Below, piece after piece: positions 53,692-62,817 of a DNA stretch of 64,000 bases. Under the pieces are notes generated by a model, which was given only the letters and a program-made list of their open reading frames with translations, made no database searches and was not told the DNA's origin. Within the stretch, counting starts at the first letter, position 1; every line of letters begins with the position of its first letter. The stretch lies in assembly GCF_019334805.1 (NCBI RefSeq), contig NZ_CP079822.1, forward strand, positions 248,001 through 312,000. Reading direction: 5' to 3'. A program made the position numbers and the translations under genes. Source of the DNA: Rothia mucilaginosa. Lineage in GTDB: Bacteria; Actinomycetota; Actinomycetes; Actinomycetales; Micrococcaceae.

Positions 53692-53775
53692 GCAGAATCC
53701 CCGCTGACGCAGGGAACAACTCAAACCAACTGTCAATAACCACATTGGCTCATCCCCGTCTGCTTCGGGGAACAT
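53692..53775. CRISPR. Two degenerate repeats between cas8e and cas3
   Basis: AATCCCCGCTGACGCAGGG with GAACAA end (repeat about 53692-53719) and GGCTCATCCCCGTCTGCTTC with GGGGAACAT end (53747-53775), separated by 27 bases instead of 33. Same orientation as the main array. The second keeps a strong CCCCG/CGGGG hairpin. They lie in the divergent control region, upstream of the Cascade promoter and just before cas3. Possible regulatory mini-CRISPR or relic. Confidence 0.75.
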
Positions 53776-53826
53776 ACGCCTCGCACCGCAGCGAAGTACG
53801 CACTAGTCTATCGTCTAAGGAGAATC

Positions 53827-56800
53827 ATGGCACCCGCCCCTGAGCATCTTTCAACACCTGAAACGGCATCATTCTGGGCAAAAACAGGAGACAAGGACTC
53901 CCCTACCCGCGGCCTCTCCCTCGTTCAGCACATGCTCGATGCTGGTTCTGTTGCCGCCCGCCTCTGGGATACGTGGCTCGCCCCCGGTCTGCAGAAGCGT
54001 TTTAGTGAGCACCTCCACCTTTCTATGGAAGATACGCGCGCACTTGTATGCTGGCTCGCCGCCACCCACGACATGGGCAAAGCAACCCCCGAATTCTCCG
54101 GGCAGCTCGATGCACGACGCGACGAAAACCTCGCTATATACCGTCAGCGTATCGAGCAGCAGGACTTTGAGTTCCCTGAAGACCTTGTGACCCCCACTAG
54201 CGGTATGCGCTGCCCCCATAGCAAGTACAGCCAGAGTATTCTCATTCATCTGCTCACCAACAATATCGAGGGCATGCCGAGTAAAGTCGCTGAAACTCTT
54301 GCAAGTATTTCCGGCGCGCACCACGGCACACCAGCAGACTACCTCTCTGCATCCACTGAACTGAGCAACGTCATTTTGGAGCGTCTCTCCCCCAAATGGC
54401 ATGCCACCTGGCAGGAACTCTACGACATCACACTGGAACGTTTCGGTGCATCCTCGGCGTTACAGCAGCTAGCACAGCACGGACAGGTTATCCCCGTCTC
54501 CGTGCAGTTCTGCATTACCGGTTTCGTCATCATGTCAGACTGGATTGCCTCAAACCCTGATTTCTTCCCCATGGGAACCTTCGGCTCAGCCGAACAGGAA
54601 CAGCGAGCGCGCATCGGCTGGCAAGCTCTCGGGCTTGAACAACGCTGGATCGCCGCGCTGGATACCCACCCCGGCGCACCTGCAGTTAATCTCTACGCAT
54701 CCCGTTTTGGGTGGAAGAATCCCACCCTACGCCCCATGCAGGAAGTCGTAGTCGAAGCGGCACGCTCCATGCAAAGCGGCGGCATGATGTGCATCGAAGC
54801 ACCCATGGGTCAAGGTAAGACCGAAGCCGGTCTTATTGCTGCCGAGTTCCTTGCGCAGGCAACCGGTCGCACCGGTGTAGCCTTTGCTGCACCAACTCAG
54901 GCAACTTCTAATGCCCTCTTTGACCGTGTTATCGAATGGGTGGAATACCAGACAAATAACGTGGCGCAAGAACACGGCGGACCTATTGAGCCGCACTCCA
55001 TGTTCCTGGGTCATTCCAAGAACCGGTTCAACAAGTCCTATGAGGCACTCTCCAAAGCAGATATTTTCGACGAGTCTTCTACCCCCGGGCGAGAAAACAA
55101 CCGAAAAACGCTACGCCCCGGAACGTCCCTCGCGCGACACAGCTGGCTCAGCGGTACAAAGAAGGGACTTCTCTCCAGCTTCGTTGTGTGCACCATCGAC
55201 CAGGTTCTCATGACCGCTCTGCAAGCACGGCATGTGATGCTCCGATACCTTGGGCTTGCGTCTAAGGTCATCATCATTGATGAGGTTCACGCCTACGACG
55301 CATACATGAACCAATACCTTTCTACTGCGCTCTACTGGATGGGTCAAATGAATGCGCCCGTCATTCTCATGTCAGCGACCCTGCCGTCAGCCACTCGTGA
55401 TGATCTCATGGAGCACTATGCCAAGGGTCTGAAGGTTGGAGCAGAACCGAACAAAGTAGCTGCTCCTGCTCCCCCATCACAGAATGACCTGATGGCGAAA
55501 ATGAAAGCTCGACTCGCAGGTATTCAGGCAGCACCTAAGCCGGAAGCGTCCGAAGAACCCTTCCTCGATCTGGATTACCCCGTCGTCCACACGCTCACCG
55601 CCGAAGACAACGGAACTCCCAAGAAATGGAAGGTTGAACAGCCCGTAGAGCAAACCGAAATCGAGCTGAAACTCATTGACGACAGCCCCGAAAGCGTCCT
55701 GAACGTGCTCGAACCGCTCGCCAATGACCACGGATGCGCCGCAGTCATCTGCAATACCGTTGGCCGAGCCCAGGAAATGCACGCATTTCTGAGTGAACGG
55801 TTCGGTGAAGAGCACGTAATCCTCACGCACTCTCGCTTTACCGCCACACACCGCGCCGAACAAGAAGAAATTCTTGTCTCCAAGCTCGGCAAGAAGGCAC
55901 ACTACAGCAAAGCTGACGGGGAGGATTCCTCGCGCCCGCACCGCCTCATTGTGGTGGGTACGCAGGTCATCGAGCAGTCACTTGACCTGGATTTTGACGT
56001 GATGATTACCGACTTCGCGCCGGTTGACCTGGTACTTCAGCGCATGGGACGTCTACACCGTCACGATAGCCGCAGCAGCTCGGAACGCACCCCCGCATAC
56101 CGCAAGCCGGTGTGCTACGTGCGAGGAGTTGAAACTTTCGGCTCGCACATTGAGGCACCCGACTTCCCGCGTGGATCCAAAGCAGTCTATGAGCCGATGA
56201 TTCTGCTCAGCAGCTACGCACAGCTACTCCCCCACTTCGACGGTGAGCCGATTCGAATTCCTGCGGACATCAGTCCGCTGGTGCAGAAGACCTACCAGGA
56301 AAATACGTCTACTAAGATTCCTAGTGCCTGGGCAGAAATCTACGAGAACGCCAAGCAGGAATACGAGAAGGGTAAAGAACAAGCCAAGGCCCGAGCTGAA
56401 GGCTATCTGCTCTGCGCGCCTCAGGGTGAGTACACCATGGCGGGTTGCATGAAGAGTCTTCTCCAATCCAACGACCGGCGATTCTCTGACGAACAAATCG
56501 GCGAGGCAAAGGTTCGCGACACCGACGCGTCCCTGGAAGTTATCGCAATTGTGGTAGAACGGAACCAGCCGGGCAATCCCAAGAGCGCGATTAAAAACTA
56601 CCGACTCTTGCCTTCCATCAACGGTACAGACGAGGCTGATTCTCTCTGCTTTGACGCTTCAGCCGATGACCCACCGACTTACTGGCAGAGCATGCAACTT
56701 GCGGCTTCATCGATTCGACTCCCCTACCAGTACTCAGATGCACCCAACCACCGCGTCAGGGGTGGGATACTCCGATTCGACGCTGCACTCGACCAGCTGG

Positions 56801-56970
56801 AGAAGGAACGCATCGAGAACTGGCAGAAATCATTCATGCTGGAGGGGCAGCTCATCCTGCCCTTCGAAGAGGTCGAAGCAGGCGTGTACTCGTATATTCT
56901 CTGCGACCACGAGCTGGTGTACAGCACCCAGCTAGGCCTGCAGAGCTTCAAGCTTGATAACGAAGACTAG
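53827..56970 (+). CDS. cas3: Type I-E helicase-nuclease Cas3
   Basis: 1047 residues, ATG after AAGGAGAATC. N-terminal HD nuclease: His35 (SLVQHMLDAG) and His81-Asp82 (LAATHDMGKATPEFS). Superfamily 2 helicase: Walker A EAPMGQGKTEAG near residue 328, DEVH box IIDEVHAYDAY near 485, SATLPSATRDD near 515, and motif VI region LVLQRMGRLHRHD near 737. Nicks and degrades DNA marked by Cascade. Encoded divergently from the Cascade operon; about 160 residues longer than E. coli Cas3, partly through a charged insert near 545-620. A terminator follows directly. Confidence 0.97.
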   Translation: MAPAPEHLSTPETASFWAKTGDKDSPTRGLSLVQHMLDAGSVAARLWDTWLAPGLQKRFSEHLHLSMEDTRALVCWLAATHDMGKATPEFSGQLDARRDENLAIYRQRIEQQDFEFPEDLVTPTSGMRCPHSKYSQSILIHLLTNNIEGMPSKVAETLASISGAHHGTPADYLSASTELSNVILERLSPKWHATWQELYDITLERFGASSALQQLAQHGQVIPVSVQFCITGFVIMSDWIASNPDFFPMGTFGSAEQEQRARIGWQALGLEQRWIAALDTHPGAPAVNLYASRFGWKNPTLRPMQEVVVEAARSMQSGGMMCIEAPMGQGKTEAGLIAAEFLAQATGRTGVAFAAPTQATSNALFDRVIEWVEYQTNNVAQEHGGPIEPHSMFLGHSKNRFNKSYEALSKADIFDESSTPGRENNRKTLRPGTSLARHSWLSGTKKGLLSSFVVCTIDQVLMTALQARHVMLRYLGLASKVIIIDEVHAYDAYMNQYLSTALYWMGQMNAPVILMSATLPSATRDDLMEHYAKGLKVGAEPNKVAAPAPPSQNDLMAKMKARLAGIQAAPKPEASEEPFLDLDYPVVHTLTAEDNGTPKKWKVEQPVEQTEIELKLIDDSPESVLNVLEPLANDHGCAAVICNTVGRAQEMHAFLSERFGEEHVILTHSRFTATHRAEQEEILVSKLGKKAHYSKADGEDSSRPHRLIVVGTQVIEQSLDLDFDVMITDFAPVDLVLQRMGRLHRHDSRSSSERTPAYRKPVCYVRGVETFGSHIEAPDFPRGSKAVYEPMILLSSYAQLLPHFDGEPIRIPADISPLVQKTYQENTSTKIPSAWAEIYENAKQEYEKGKEQAKARAEGYLLCAPQGEYTMAGCMKSLLQSNDRRFSDEQIGEAKVRDTDASLEVIAIVVERNQPGNPKSAIKNYRLLPSINGTDEADSLCFDASADDPPTYWQSMQLAASSIRLPYQYSDAPNHRVRGGILRFDAALDQLEKERIENWQKSFMLEGQLILPFEEVEAGVYSYILCDHELVYSTQLGLQSFKLDNED

Positions 56971-56982
56971 CCAAGACAAACA

Positions 56983-57030
56983 AAGACCCCCTCCGGATCC
57001 TCACGTGGAGCATCCGGCGGGGGTCTTCAC
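56983..57030 (+). terminator. Terminator after cas3
   Basis: AAGACCCCC then TCCGGAT pairs with ATCCGG then CGGGGGTCTT (arms 56983 on and up to 57027), ending TTCACTT. Confidence 0.85.
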
Positions 57031-57094
57031 TTATAAAACTTTTCGGCGCAGTTCACGCATTCACACTGCACGGTTTCGCAGCGTCAAGCAGCAG

Positions 57095-58144
57095 CTACTC
57101 AGACTCGCCGAGCATGCCCTCACGAGCCAACGCAGTCAAACGAGACACCGCACGGAAGTACTTCTTCTGATAACCACCAGCCAGCATCTCCTCGGTAAAC
57201 ACCTTGTCAAAAGGCACACCCGAAGAAACAATCGGCAAGTCCTTGTCATACAGGCGGTCAGCCAACACCACAAAACGCAGCGCCACCGACTGCTCAGTAA
57301 TCGGGTGAACATCACGCCACGCAATACCATCCAGGCCATCAATCAGCTGACGGTAACGCGACGGGTGCACCTTCGCCAGATGCTCCACCAGGTCAGCGAA
57401 GTTATCAACGCCAACAGTCTGGCCGCCGAACACTTCCTCAACCTTCGCATCAAACGCATCATCAGCAACAGGCTCCGGCGCAGCAGGCAGGCCACGGTGA
57501 CGGAAATCCTCACCATCCACACGGTGCACCTCAAACTGCGAAGCAAGCACCTGAATCTCACGCTTAAAATCCTCAGCCGCAAAACGGCCCTCACCCAGCG
57601 CACCAGGCAGCGTGTTCGACGTCGCCACAAGCTTCACGCCAGCATCCGCCAGCTCACGCATCAGACGAGACATGAGCACAGTATCACCCGGATCATCCAG
57701 CTCAAACTCGTCAATACACACCAGCTTGTAGCTGCTCAACGCCTCAACCGTCTTACGGAACGTCAACGCACCCACCAGGTTCGTGTACTCCACAAAAGTA
57801 CCGAACGCCTTCGGGCCATCCACATAATGCCACAGCGACGCCAACAGGTGAGTCTTACCCACACCAAAACCGCCGTCAAGGTACAGGCCAGCCTTCGTCG
57901 AATCCTTCTTCTTGCCCCCAAACAGGCGACCAAAGAAACCGGCACCAGCGCCGCCACCATTAATCTTGTCGCCAAAATCCTTCAGCTTCTGCACAGCCTC
58001 AGCCTGCGACGGCTGATTCGGATCAGGAATGTAGCTATCAAAAGACACTTCGCCAAAACGCTCAGAGGGGCGGAAACCCGCCAGCAACTCATCAGCAGAA
58101 ACGCGAGGGATGCGGTCGGTCAAGTGTACGGTCGTGGTGGGCAC
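57095..58144 (-). CDS. zapE: ZapE/AFG1-family ATPase
   Basis: About 349 residues from a GTG at 58144 preceded by AAGAG. A second GTG at 58237 gives a longer protein, but family members begin near HLTDRIPRVSADELL. Walker A GLYLDGGFGVGKTHLLASL (about residue 85-103), Walker B K-L-V-C-I-D-E-F-E-L-D-D-P-G-D and the sensor region LVATSNTLPGALGEGRF are diagnostic. ZapE is linked to FtsZ ring dynamics in Gram-negatives, AFG1 to protein quality control in mitochondria; the actinobacterial role is unclear. Flanked by the CRISPR locus and the lipoprotein island, convergent with cas3. Confidence 0.88.
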   Translation of the reverse strand: MPTTTVHLTDRIPRVSADELLAGFRPSERFGEVSFDSYIPDPNQPSQAEAVQKLKDFGDKINGGGAGAGFFGRLFGGKKKDSTKAGLYLDGGFGVGKTHLLASLWHYVDGPKAFGTFVEYTNLVGALTFRKTVEALSSYKLVCIDEFELDDPGDTVLMSRLMRELADAGVKLVATSNTLPGALGEGRFAAEDFKREIQVLASQFEVHRVDGEDFRHRGLPAAPEPVADDAFDAKVEEVFGGQTVGVDNFADLVEHLAKVHPSRYRQLIDGLDGIAWRDVHPITEQSVALRFVVLADRLYDKDLPIVSSGVPFDKVFTEEMLAGGYQKKYFRAVSRLTALAREGMLGESE

Positions 58145-58851
58145 AAAAACTCTTTTCTTCAGTGACGGCGATGTGACTTCCGCTTTAAGTGTAGTACTGT
58201 CTAACACCCCGCGTGAGTCGCATGAGTTGCCCGCCACATTGCGGGCACGGGGAGGGAGTGGGATGTGGGTGTGTTGGGTGTGTAAGTGCTGTGCGGGGAT
58301 ACGGAGGCGAGCAGGGTGAGGATGTGCCGGGGTTTGCTTCAGGCGGGGACGTCGTTGGCTGGTTCTATCTCGGACGGGGTGCTGCGTTCGATAGGTTAGT
58401 GTCTTCGCCGTGGGTTTTATACCCGCGGAGGAGGCAATAGCCTATCGAATATTCCCTTAACCTATCGGCTATTTCTCCACCCTACTGTCTACTCCCCTAG
58501 CTTGCTGTTCATTCTTTTGGTCCGCGGCCCTCTCCCCTGGTCTGCTGCGGGAATTCTTTTATCGGGGAACACTCACCGCTACATGTAAATTCTTTGCGTG
58601 CAGGTACTTATTTGATGCATAAAGCATTGAGGTATTCGTATGGTGATGTTTCGTCGCTGTAGCACCCAAAAGAATGCAAACGACCGCAAACATGCGGTAG
58701 GGTGGTAACTGTAGTGTTCCATAGCGCATTGATGCGTTTGTTGGGCGCGCTACGGGGCTGTTTTTCTTCCGGCAGTCAGTTTGACCTGTGAATAACGGTC
58801 TGACTAGCAACTAAATAACACACCGTCACCGATGATAGGAGCGTATCTTCT
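58145..58851. other. Long intergenic region before the second lipoprotein island
   Basis: About 700 bases with no gene I can support. CGATAGGTTA at 58389-58398 is the exact complement of TAACCTATCG at 58458-58467, and CCTATCG occurs again at 58441, so a three-site operator is possible. TTGACC at 58781-58786 may be the -35 of the lipoprotein promoter. The short frames here have no conserved look. Confidence 0.45.
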
Positions 58852-59580
58852 ATGGATTCGACCATTTTCAACCGCCGTACCCTGCTGGGTAGCGGCGCAC
58901 TCATGGGACTCAGTGCCCTGCTTGCGGCATGTGGCCAGCAGGCAAATAACGAGGCGGCAGCCACCGCCTCCGCGGCGCCGAGTGAGACCGCTTCGGCATC
59001 TGCGGCAGCTTCTGAATCTGCATCAGCTTCGGCAACCTCGTCTACTATCCGAGGCTACTCTGGACAGTCCAAAGCCCCCGACGGCGAATACCGTAAAGCC
59101 GACGGCTACGGACCCGCGCAAAACGTACCCAAGCCCCCGAGCCGGAAACAATACCCCGAAACTCAGGAGGGCGCTCTCAACATGATCAACGACTGGACTA
59201 TAGCCCACAACTATGCAGTCCAGACGGGTGATTGCGAATACGCTAAAGCATATGTGAAACCAGAAACTGACGAAGAAAAATTCTACGGATATGTCGAACG
59301 CCTTTATAAGCGCGGCGGATGGATCATTAATGGTCTCGACAAATATCAGCTCGATGGTCAGTTTATTTATGATGAAAAAACTAAAGAATACACCCTTATG
59401 CTGAAGCATATTTGGGAATTCGTAATGTATGTTGAGCCCGACGGGTCATACACCGAAGACACGAATACGGCCGAGGGGGACGATAGCGGCGCTTACATTC
59501 TCAAATATTCGGATGGATTTTGGACTGTCGTTGGCTCACTTTCTCAAGAGCAGCTGAAGGAAAAAGGGTCGTTGAAATAG
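58852..59580 (+). CDS. Lipoprotein, DUF6318-like, second island
   Basis: 242 residues. Signal peptide MDSTIFNRRTLLGSGALMG, lipobox L-A-A-C-G-Q-Q. Ser/Ala linker (about 35-65), then YSGQSKAPDGEYRKADGYGP, AQNVPKP, and a domain with NDWTIAHNYAVQTGDCEYAK and LYKRGGWIINGLDKYQLDGQ. It is a distant relative of the first lipoprotein cluster. The last 350 bases are notably AT-rich compared with the first part. The next gene begins one base after its stop, so the two are translationally linked. It is the intact paralogue of the broken gene at 60947. Confidence 0.82.
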   Translation: MDSTIFNRRTLLGSGALMGLSALLAACGQQANNEAAATASAAPSETASASAAASESASASATSSTIRGYSGQSKAPDGEYRKADGYGPAQNVPKPPSRKQYPETQEGALNMINDWTIAHNYAVQTGDCEYAKAYVKPETDEEKFYGYVERLYKRGGWIINGLDKYQLDGQFIYDEKTKEYTLMLKHIWEFVMYVEPDGSYTEDTNTAEGDDSGAYILKYSDGFWTVVGSLSQEQLKEKGSLK

Positions 59581-59581
59581 C

Positions 59582-60766
59582 ATGTTCCATATCAGAGAAA
59601 TGGGAAGTGCATATATACTCACTTTTGCTGTTATCACATCATCTGTTTTTATGAGCGTTCCTCCTGCGAACAGCCAGGAATGCAGTAGCGATAACGGCCA
59701 TGCTATATGCCTCACTAAGGAAAAGACTCCACAACAAAACTTTGCGAGGAAAGGCACCCTAGATACTAGGATAGACTCACCTGCCGCTAAATCATCCCTT
59801 GAAATAGAAGCGGAGAACCAGCGGAAGGAAGAAGAATTCCGTAGAAATTATGACGAAGTAAAAGACAACTTGGGGCAGCCTATGTATATTCCCAAAGGTA
59901 ATGCGCGCAAGCAAGGTGAAGCGGAATGTCTTGCAGCGGGAAGACAACCTGGTAAATACAGCCGTATCCGTGAGATGCCTATTAGTGGCGAAGAGGTAAA
60001 TTACAATCCGAAAACAGGACTAGGAACATATTGCCAGCCACTTGATACCAAAACTCTCACCTCTAATGACCCCGCGCAACCCAAGGGCCCTTCTCCTGAA
60101 GAAATGCTCCAAGAAGTTGAGGACCAATTCGCTAAAACCGATATCCAGGCCCCTGTACTGAAGCAGTCCTATAACCTTGGCTCTGGTCAGGGCGAAGATA
60201 ACCCTAACGTCTATAAGAACCAGGCCGTCAACTTCTACGTCGACGCACCCACCGCACGATGGGAAGGCGACCTCATGATCGGCCACGTAGAGATGGAATC
60301 CTACCCCACCCAGATGACCATCCAATACGGCAACGGTGACGAGGGCAGCTTCTACACCATGGGCAAGCCGGTCAGCAGGGCACGCGGCGAAGAGCCACGC
60401 AAGACCGCAACCAGTTATGCGTATCAGCGGTCGGGCAACTTCCATGCCTACGCAACGGTCTCTTACTCTGGTCGTTTCCGTGTGAACGGCGGTGACTGGC
60501 ATGCTCTGGATGTCGTGTTGACGAAGGAAACTGTCGATCCGTTGCTGATCCGTGTCTGGTGGACCGATGTGGGACGCGTGGCTGGCGACTGCAGCTATGA
60601 CGACACTCGTTGGGGCTGCAAGAATGATCCGACCATGGGTAAGAAGGATAACCCGAACCCTCGCCTACGCAAGGCCGATATCCGTACCGGCCAGCGTTGG
60701 CACCTCAACGATAACGGTGACGGGGATACGGAGTATTCGCTGCACCGCGACTGGCCCGATATGTAA
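59582..60766 (+). CDS. Secreted protein with PKD-like domain
   Basis: 394 residues. Signal peptide (GSAYILTFAVITSSVFMSV, cleavage near P-A-N-S-Q). The first half is polar and charged, with no family I recognise, and is AT-rich. From about residue 200 the DNA becomes GC-rich and the protein shows a PKD-like fold: VNFYVDAPTARWEGDLMIGH, M-T-I-Q-Y-G-N-G-D-E-G-S, YAYQRSGNFHAYATVSYSGR, FRVNGGDWHAL. Similar C-terminal domains occur in uncharacterised secreted actinobacterial proteins (recall). Start one base after the lipoprotein stop. It may act with that lipoprotein on the cell surface; inferred from coupling only. Confidence 0.78.
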   Translation: MFHIREMGSAYILTFAVITSSVFMSVPPANSQECSSDNGHAICLTKEKTPQQNFARKGTLDTRIDSPAAKSSLEIEAENQRKEEEFRRNYDEVKDNLGQPMYIPKGNARKQGEAECLAAGRQPGKYSRIREMPISGEEVNYNPKTGLGTYCQPLDTKTLTSNDPAQPKGPSPEEMLQEVEDQFAKTDIQAPVLKQSYNLGSGQGEDNPNVYKNQAVNFYVDAPTARWEGDLMIGHVEMESYPTQMTIQYGNGDEGSFYTMGKPVSRARGEEPRKTATSYAYQRSGNFHAYATVSYSGRFRVNGGDWHALDVVLTKETVDPLLIRVWWTDVGRVAGDCSYDDTRWGCKNDPTMGKKDNPNPRLRKADIRTGQRWHLNDNGDGDTEYSLHRDWPDM

Positions 60767-60788
60767 AGCCCGCCGCGGGTCTTACGTT

Positions 60789-60853
60789 GAGAAGCCACAT
60801 GTTCGCCGAGAAGCCACTTCTTTCGTGGCTTTTCGAAACACATGTGGCTTCTC
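60789..60853 (+). repeat. Dispersed 65-base hairpin element, copy 2
   Basis: Starts GAGAAGCCACATGTTCGCC, then GAGAAGCCAC, inverted complement ends ACACATGTGGCTTCTC. It lies 22 bases after the PKD gene stop. The left arm carries a few changes (ATGTTCGCC where copies 1 and 3 have ATGTGTTTC). Confidence 0.78.
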
Positions 60854-60946
60854 AGCTATCGGGGTTATTCCCTTCGGCTGTTTAGTCTTCCGGTTTCTAG
60901 CCAGCCACCTATTCACACTTCACACCGATACGAGGAATGTATTTCC

Positions 60947-61423
60947 ATGACTTCCATTCTTCTTACTCGCCGCGCGATGCTGAGCGGCGGCACACTTATG
61001 GGCATTGGTGCCCTGCTTGCGGCGTGCGGCCAGCAGACGGCTAATGAGGCGGCAGCCACCGCCTCCGCCGCCCCGAGTGAGTCGGCTTCGGCGTCTGCAG
61101 CGGCGTCTGACTCGCCTTCGGCGAGTGCTACTCCGAGAGTAACTCGCGGGTATTCAGGTAATTCTAAAGCACCCGACGGCGAGTACCGCAAAGCTGATGC
61201 ATACGGTATAGCTCAGAACGTCCCTCTTCCGAAGGCTAAGCCGCAACAGTACCCTGAAACCTTTGCTGGTCTTCGTGAGATGATGACCGATTGGGTCAGA
61301 GCCCGTAACTACGGTATTCAGACCGGTGACATGCAGTATGTATGGCCCTCTATGCTGGATACCTACGAGAAGGATATTAAGTTCCTCAAGGATATCGAAG
61401 GCCTTTATCAGCGCGGAGGCTGA
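60947..61423 (+). pseudogene. Lipoprotein gene broken by insertion, N-terminal part
   Basis: 158 codons from the ATG at 60947 after GAGGAATGTATTTCC. RR signal peptide (LLTRRAMLSGGTLMG), lipobox L-A-A-C-G-Q-Q, linker and YSGNSKAPDGEYRKADAYGI, MTDWVRARNYGIQTGDMQYV, ending EGLYQRGG then stop. In the intact paralogue at 58852 the matching LYKRGG is followed by WIINGLDKYQLDGQFIYDEK; here foreign DNA follows, and the sequence resumes at FIYDEK near 62586. About 14 codons are lost. The frame may still yield a truncated lipoprotein. Confidence 0.88.
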
Positions 61424-61514
61424 GGTGGTGCGCTCCCCGGACTGGGTCTGTATTCCTACTTTCTAGTTTACCAAATAAGACTATAATAAGGAGTATCTAT
61501 TTTCGGAGGTTTTT

Positions 61515-62529
61515 ATGTCATTTCTATCAAAAAATTGGGCAGGGCTGTCAGTCTGTCTGATCATTTCTATCATCTCTTGGGTTTTAGGAGGATTTCTGCC
61601 TGTTGTGGGAGCACCTGTTTTCGCCATTTTTATCGGAATGATTCTCCATCCCTTTCTCACTTCCTATACACAACTGGATGCCGGTTTGACTTATAGCTCC
61701 AAAAAATTGCTTCAGTATGCTGTTATTTTGCTTGGGTTTGGACTCAGTATCTCACAAGTTTTCGCAGTTGGAAAATCTTCCCTTCCTGTCATCATTTCGA
61801 CCATTTCTATCGCTTTAATTATTGCTTTCTTTTTCCAACGCTTTTTTAATCTGGATACAAAGCTTGCTACCTTGGTCGGTGTAGGTTCTTCTATCTGTGG
61901 CGGTTCTGCCATTGCAGCGACTGCTCCTGTTATTCACGCCAAGGAAAAAGAAGTGGCCCAAGCCATTTCTGTTATCTTTTTCTTCAATGTCTTGGCAGCT
62001 CTTATCTTTCCAACTCTAGGTTCTTGGCTCCATCTTTCCAACGAAGGTTTTGCTCTCTTTGCGGGTACTGCGGTCAACGATACTTCCTCTGTGACAGCTA
62101 CTGCTAGTGCCTGGGATAGTCTTTACAATGCAAACACTCTTGAGCCTGCAACTATTGTCAAGCTGACACGTACTCTAGCTATTATCCCTATCGTTCTCTT
62201 CCTCTCCTATTATTGGCAAAGCCGTCAACAAGGCAACAACCAAGGAGTGAAGCTTAAAAAAAATCTTCCCCGTTTTCATTCTCTACTTTATCCTAGCTTC
62301 TCTGCTAACTACTCTTCTCACATCTTTCGGTGTCAGCACTAGCTTCTTTTCACCTCTCAAACAACTCTCCATATTCCTCATCATCATGGCTATGAGTGCT
62401 ATTGGTCTCAAAACCAACCTCATTGCTATGATCAAATCCAGTGGAAAATCCATTCTTCTTGGAGCCCTTTGCTGGATTGCTATCATCCTGACTAGTCTTG
62501 GCATGCAATTACTCATCGGTATTTACTAA
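61515..62529 (+). pseudogene. yeiH: Streptococcus-like YeiH/UPF0324 membrane protein gene, frameshifted
   Basis: Begins [20 protein letters not shown] after a perfect GGAGG. Multi-spanning membrane protein of the YeiH (putative sulfate exporter) family with [19 protein letters not shown] and [13 protein letters not shown] signatures. The first frame ends at 62342. Removing one A from the run of eight at 62256-62263 joins it to [19 protein letters not shown] and [12 protein letters not shown] up to the stop at 62527-62529, giving about 337 residues, full family length. The DNA is AT-rich with streptococcal codon use, unlike its flanks, and the protein closely resembles what I recall from oral streptococci. 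Confidence 0.85.
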
Positions 62530-62582
62530 GAAAAAAGGGAGCCTAAAGGCTACCTCAGAACGTAGACAAACGTCATTTTTGG

Positions 62583-62804
62583 CGTTTTATCTATGATGAA
62601 AAAACTAAAGAATACATTCTCATGCTGGAACACATTTGGGAATTCGTAATGTATGTTGAACCCGACGGGTCATATACCGAAGACAAAAATACTGCCGAAG
62701 GGGACGATAACGGCGCTTACATTCTCAAATATTCAGATGGATTTTGGACTGTCGTTGGCTCGCTTTCTCAAGAGCAGCTGAAGGAAAAAGGGTTACTGAA
62801 ATAA
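62583..62804 (+). pseudogene. Lipoprotein gene broken by insertion, C-terminal part
   Basis: Continues the 60947 gene: FIYDEKTKEYILMLEHIWEF and YILKYSDGFWTVVGSLSQEQ match the end of the lipoprotein at 58852 almost residue for residue. The homology begins at about 62583, right after streptococcal sequence, with no start codon or RBS of its own. Confidence 0.88.
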
Positions 62805-62817
62805 CCCCATAACCATT

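Noticed and set aside
53827-53900. CreTA-type toxin gene beside the degenerate repeats
   Set aside because: I looked for a small toxin frame next to the degenerate repeats and found none between 53453 and 53826; only a regulatory or relic interpretation remains.
56954-58165. 403-codon plus-strand open frame opposite zapE
   Set aside because: Arg/His/Gln-rich antisense shadow of a clearly conserved ATPase gene.
58110-58440. Short Cys/Gly-rich frames upstream of zapE
   Set aside because: No start signals, low complexity, and overlap with the probable zapE promoter region.
61424-62582. Insertion sequence or integron cassette explanation for the yeiH insertion
   Set aside because: No transposase, integrase, target-site duplication or terminal inverted repeats are visible at either junction.
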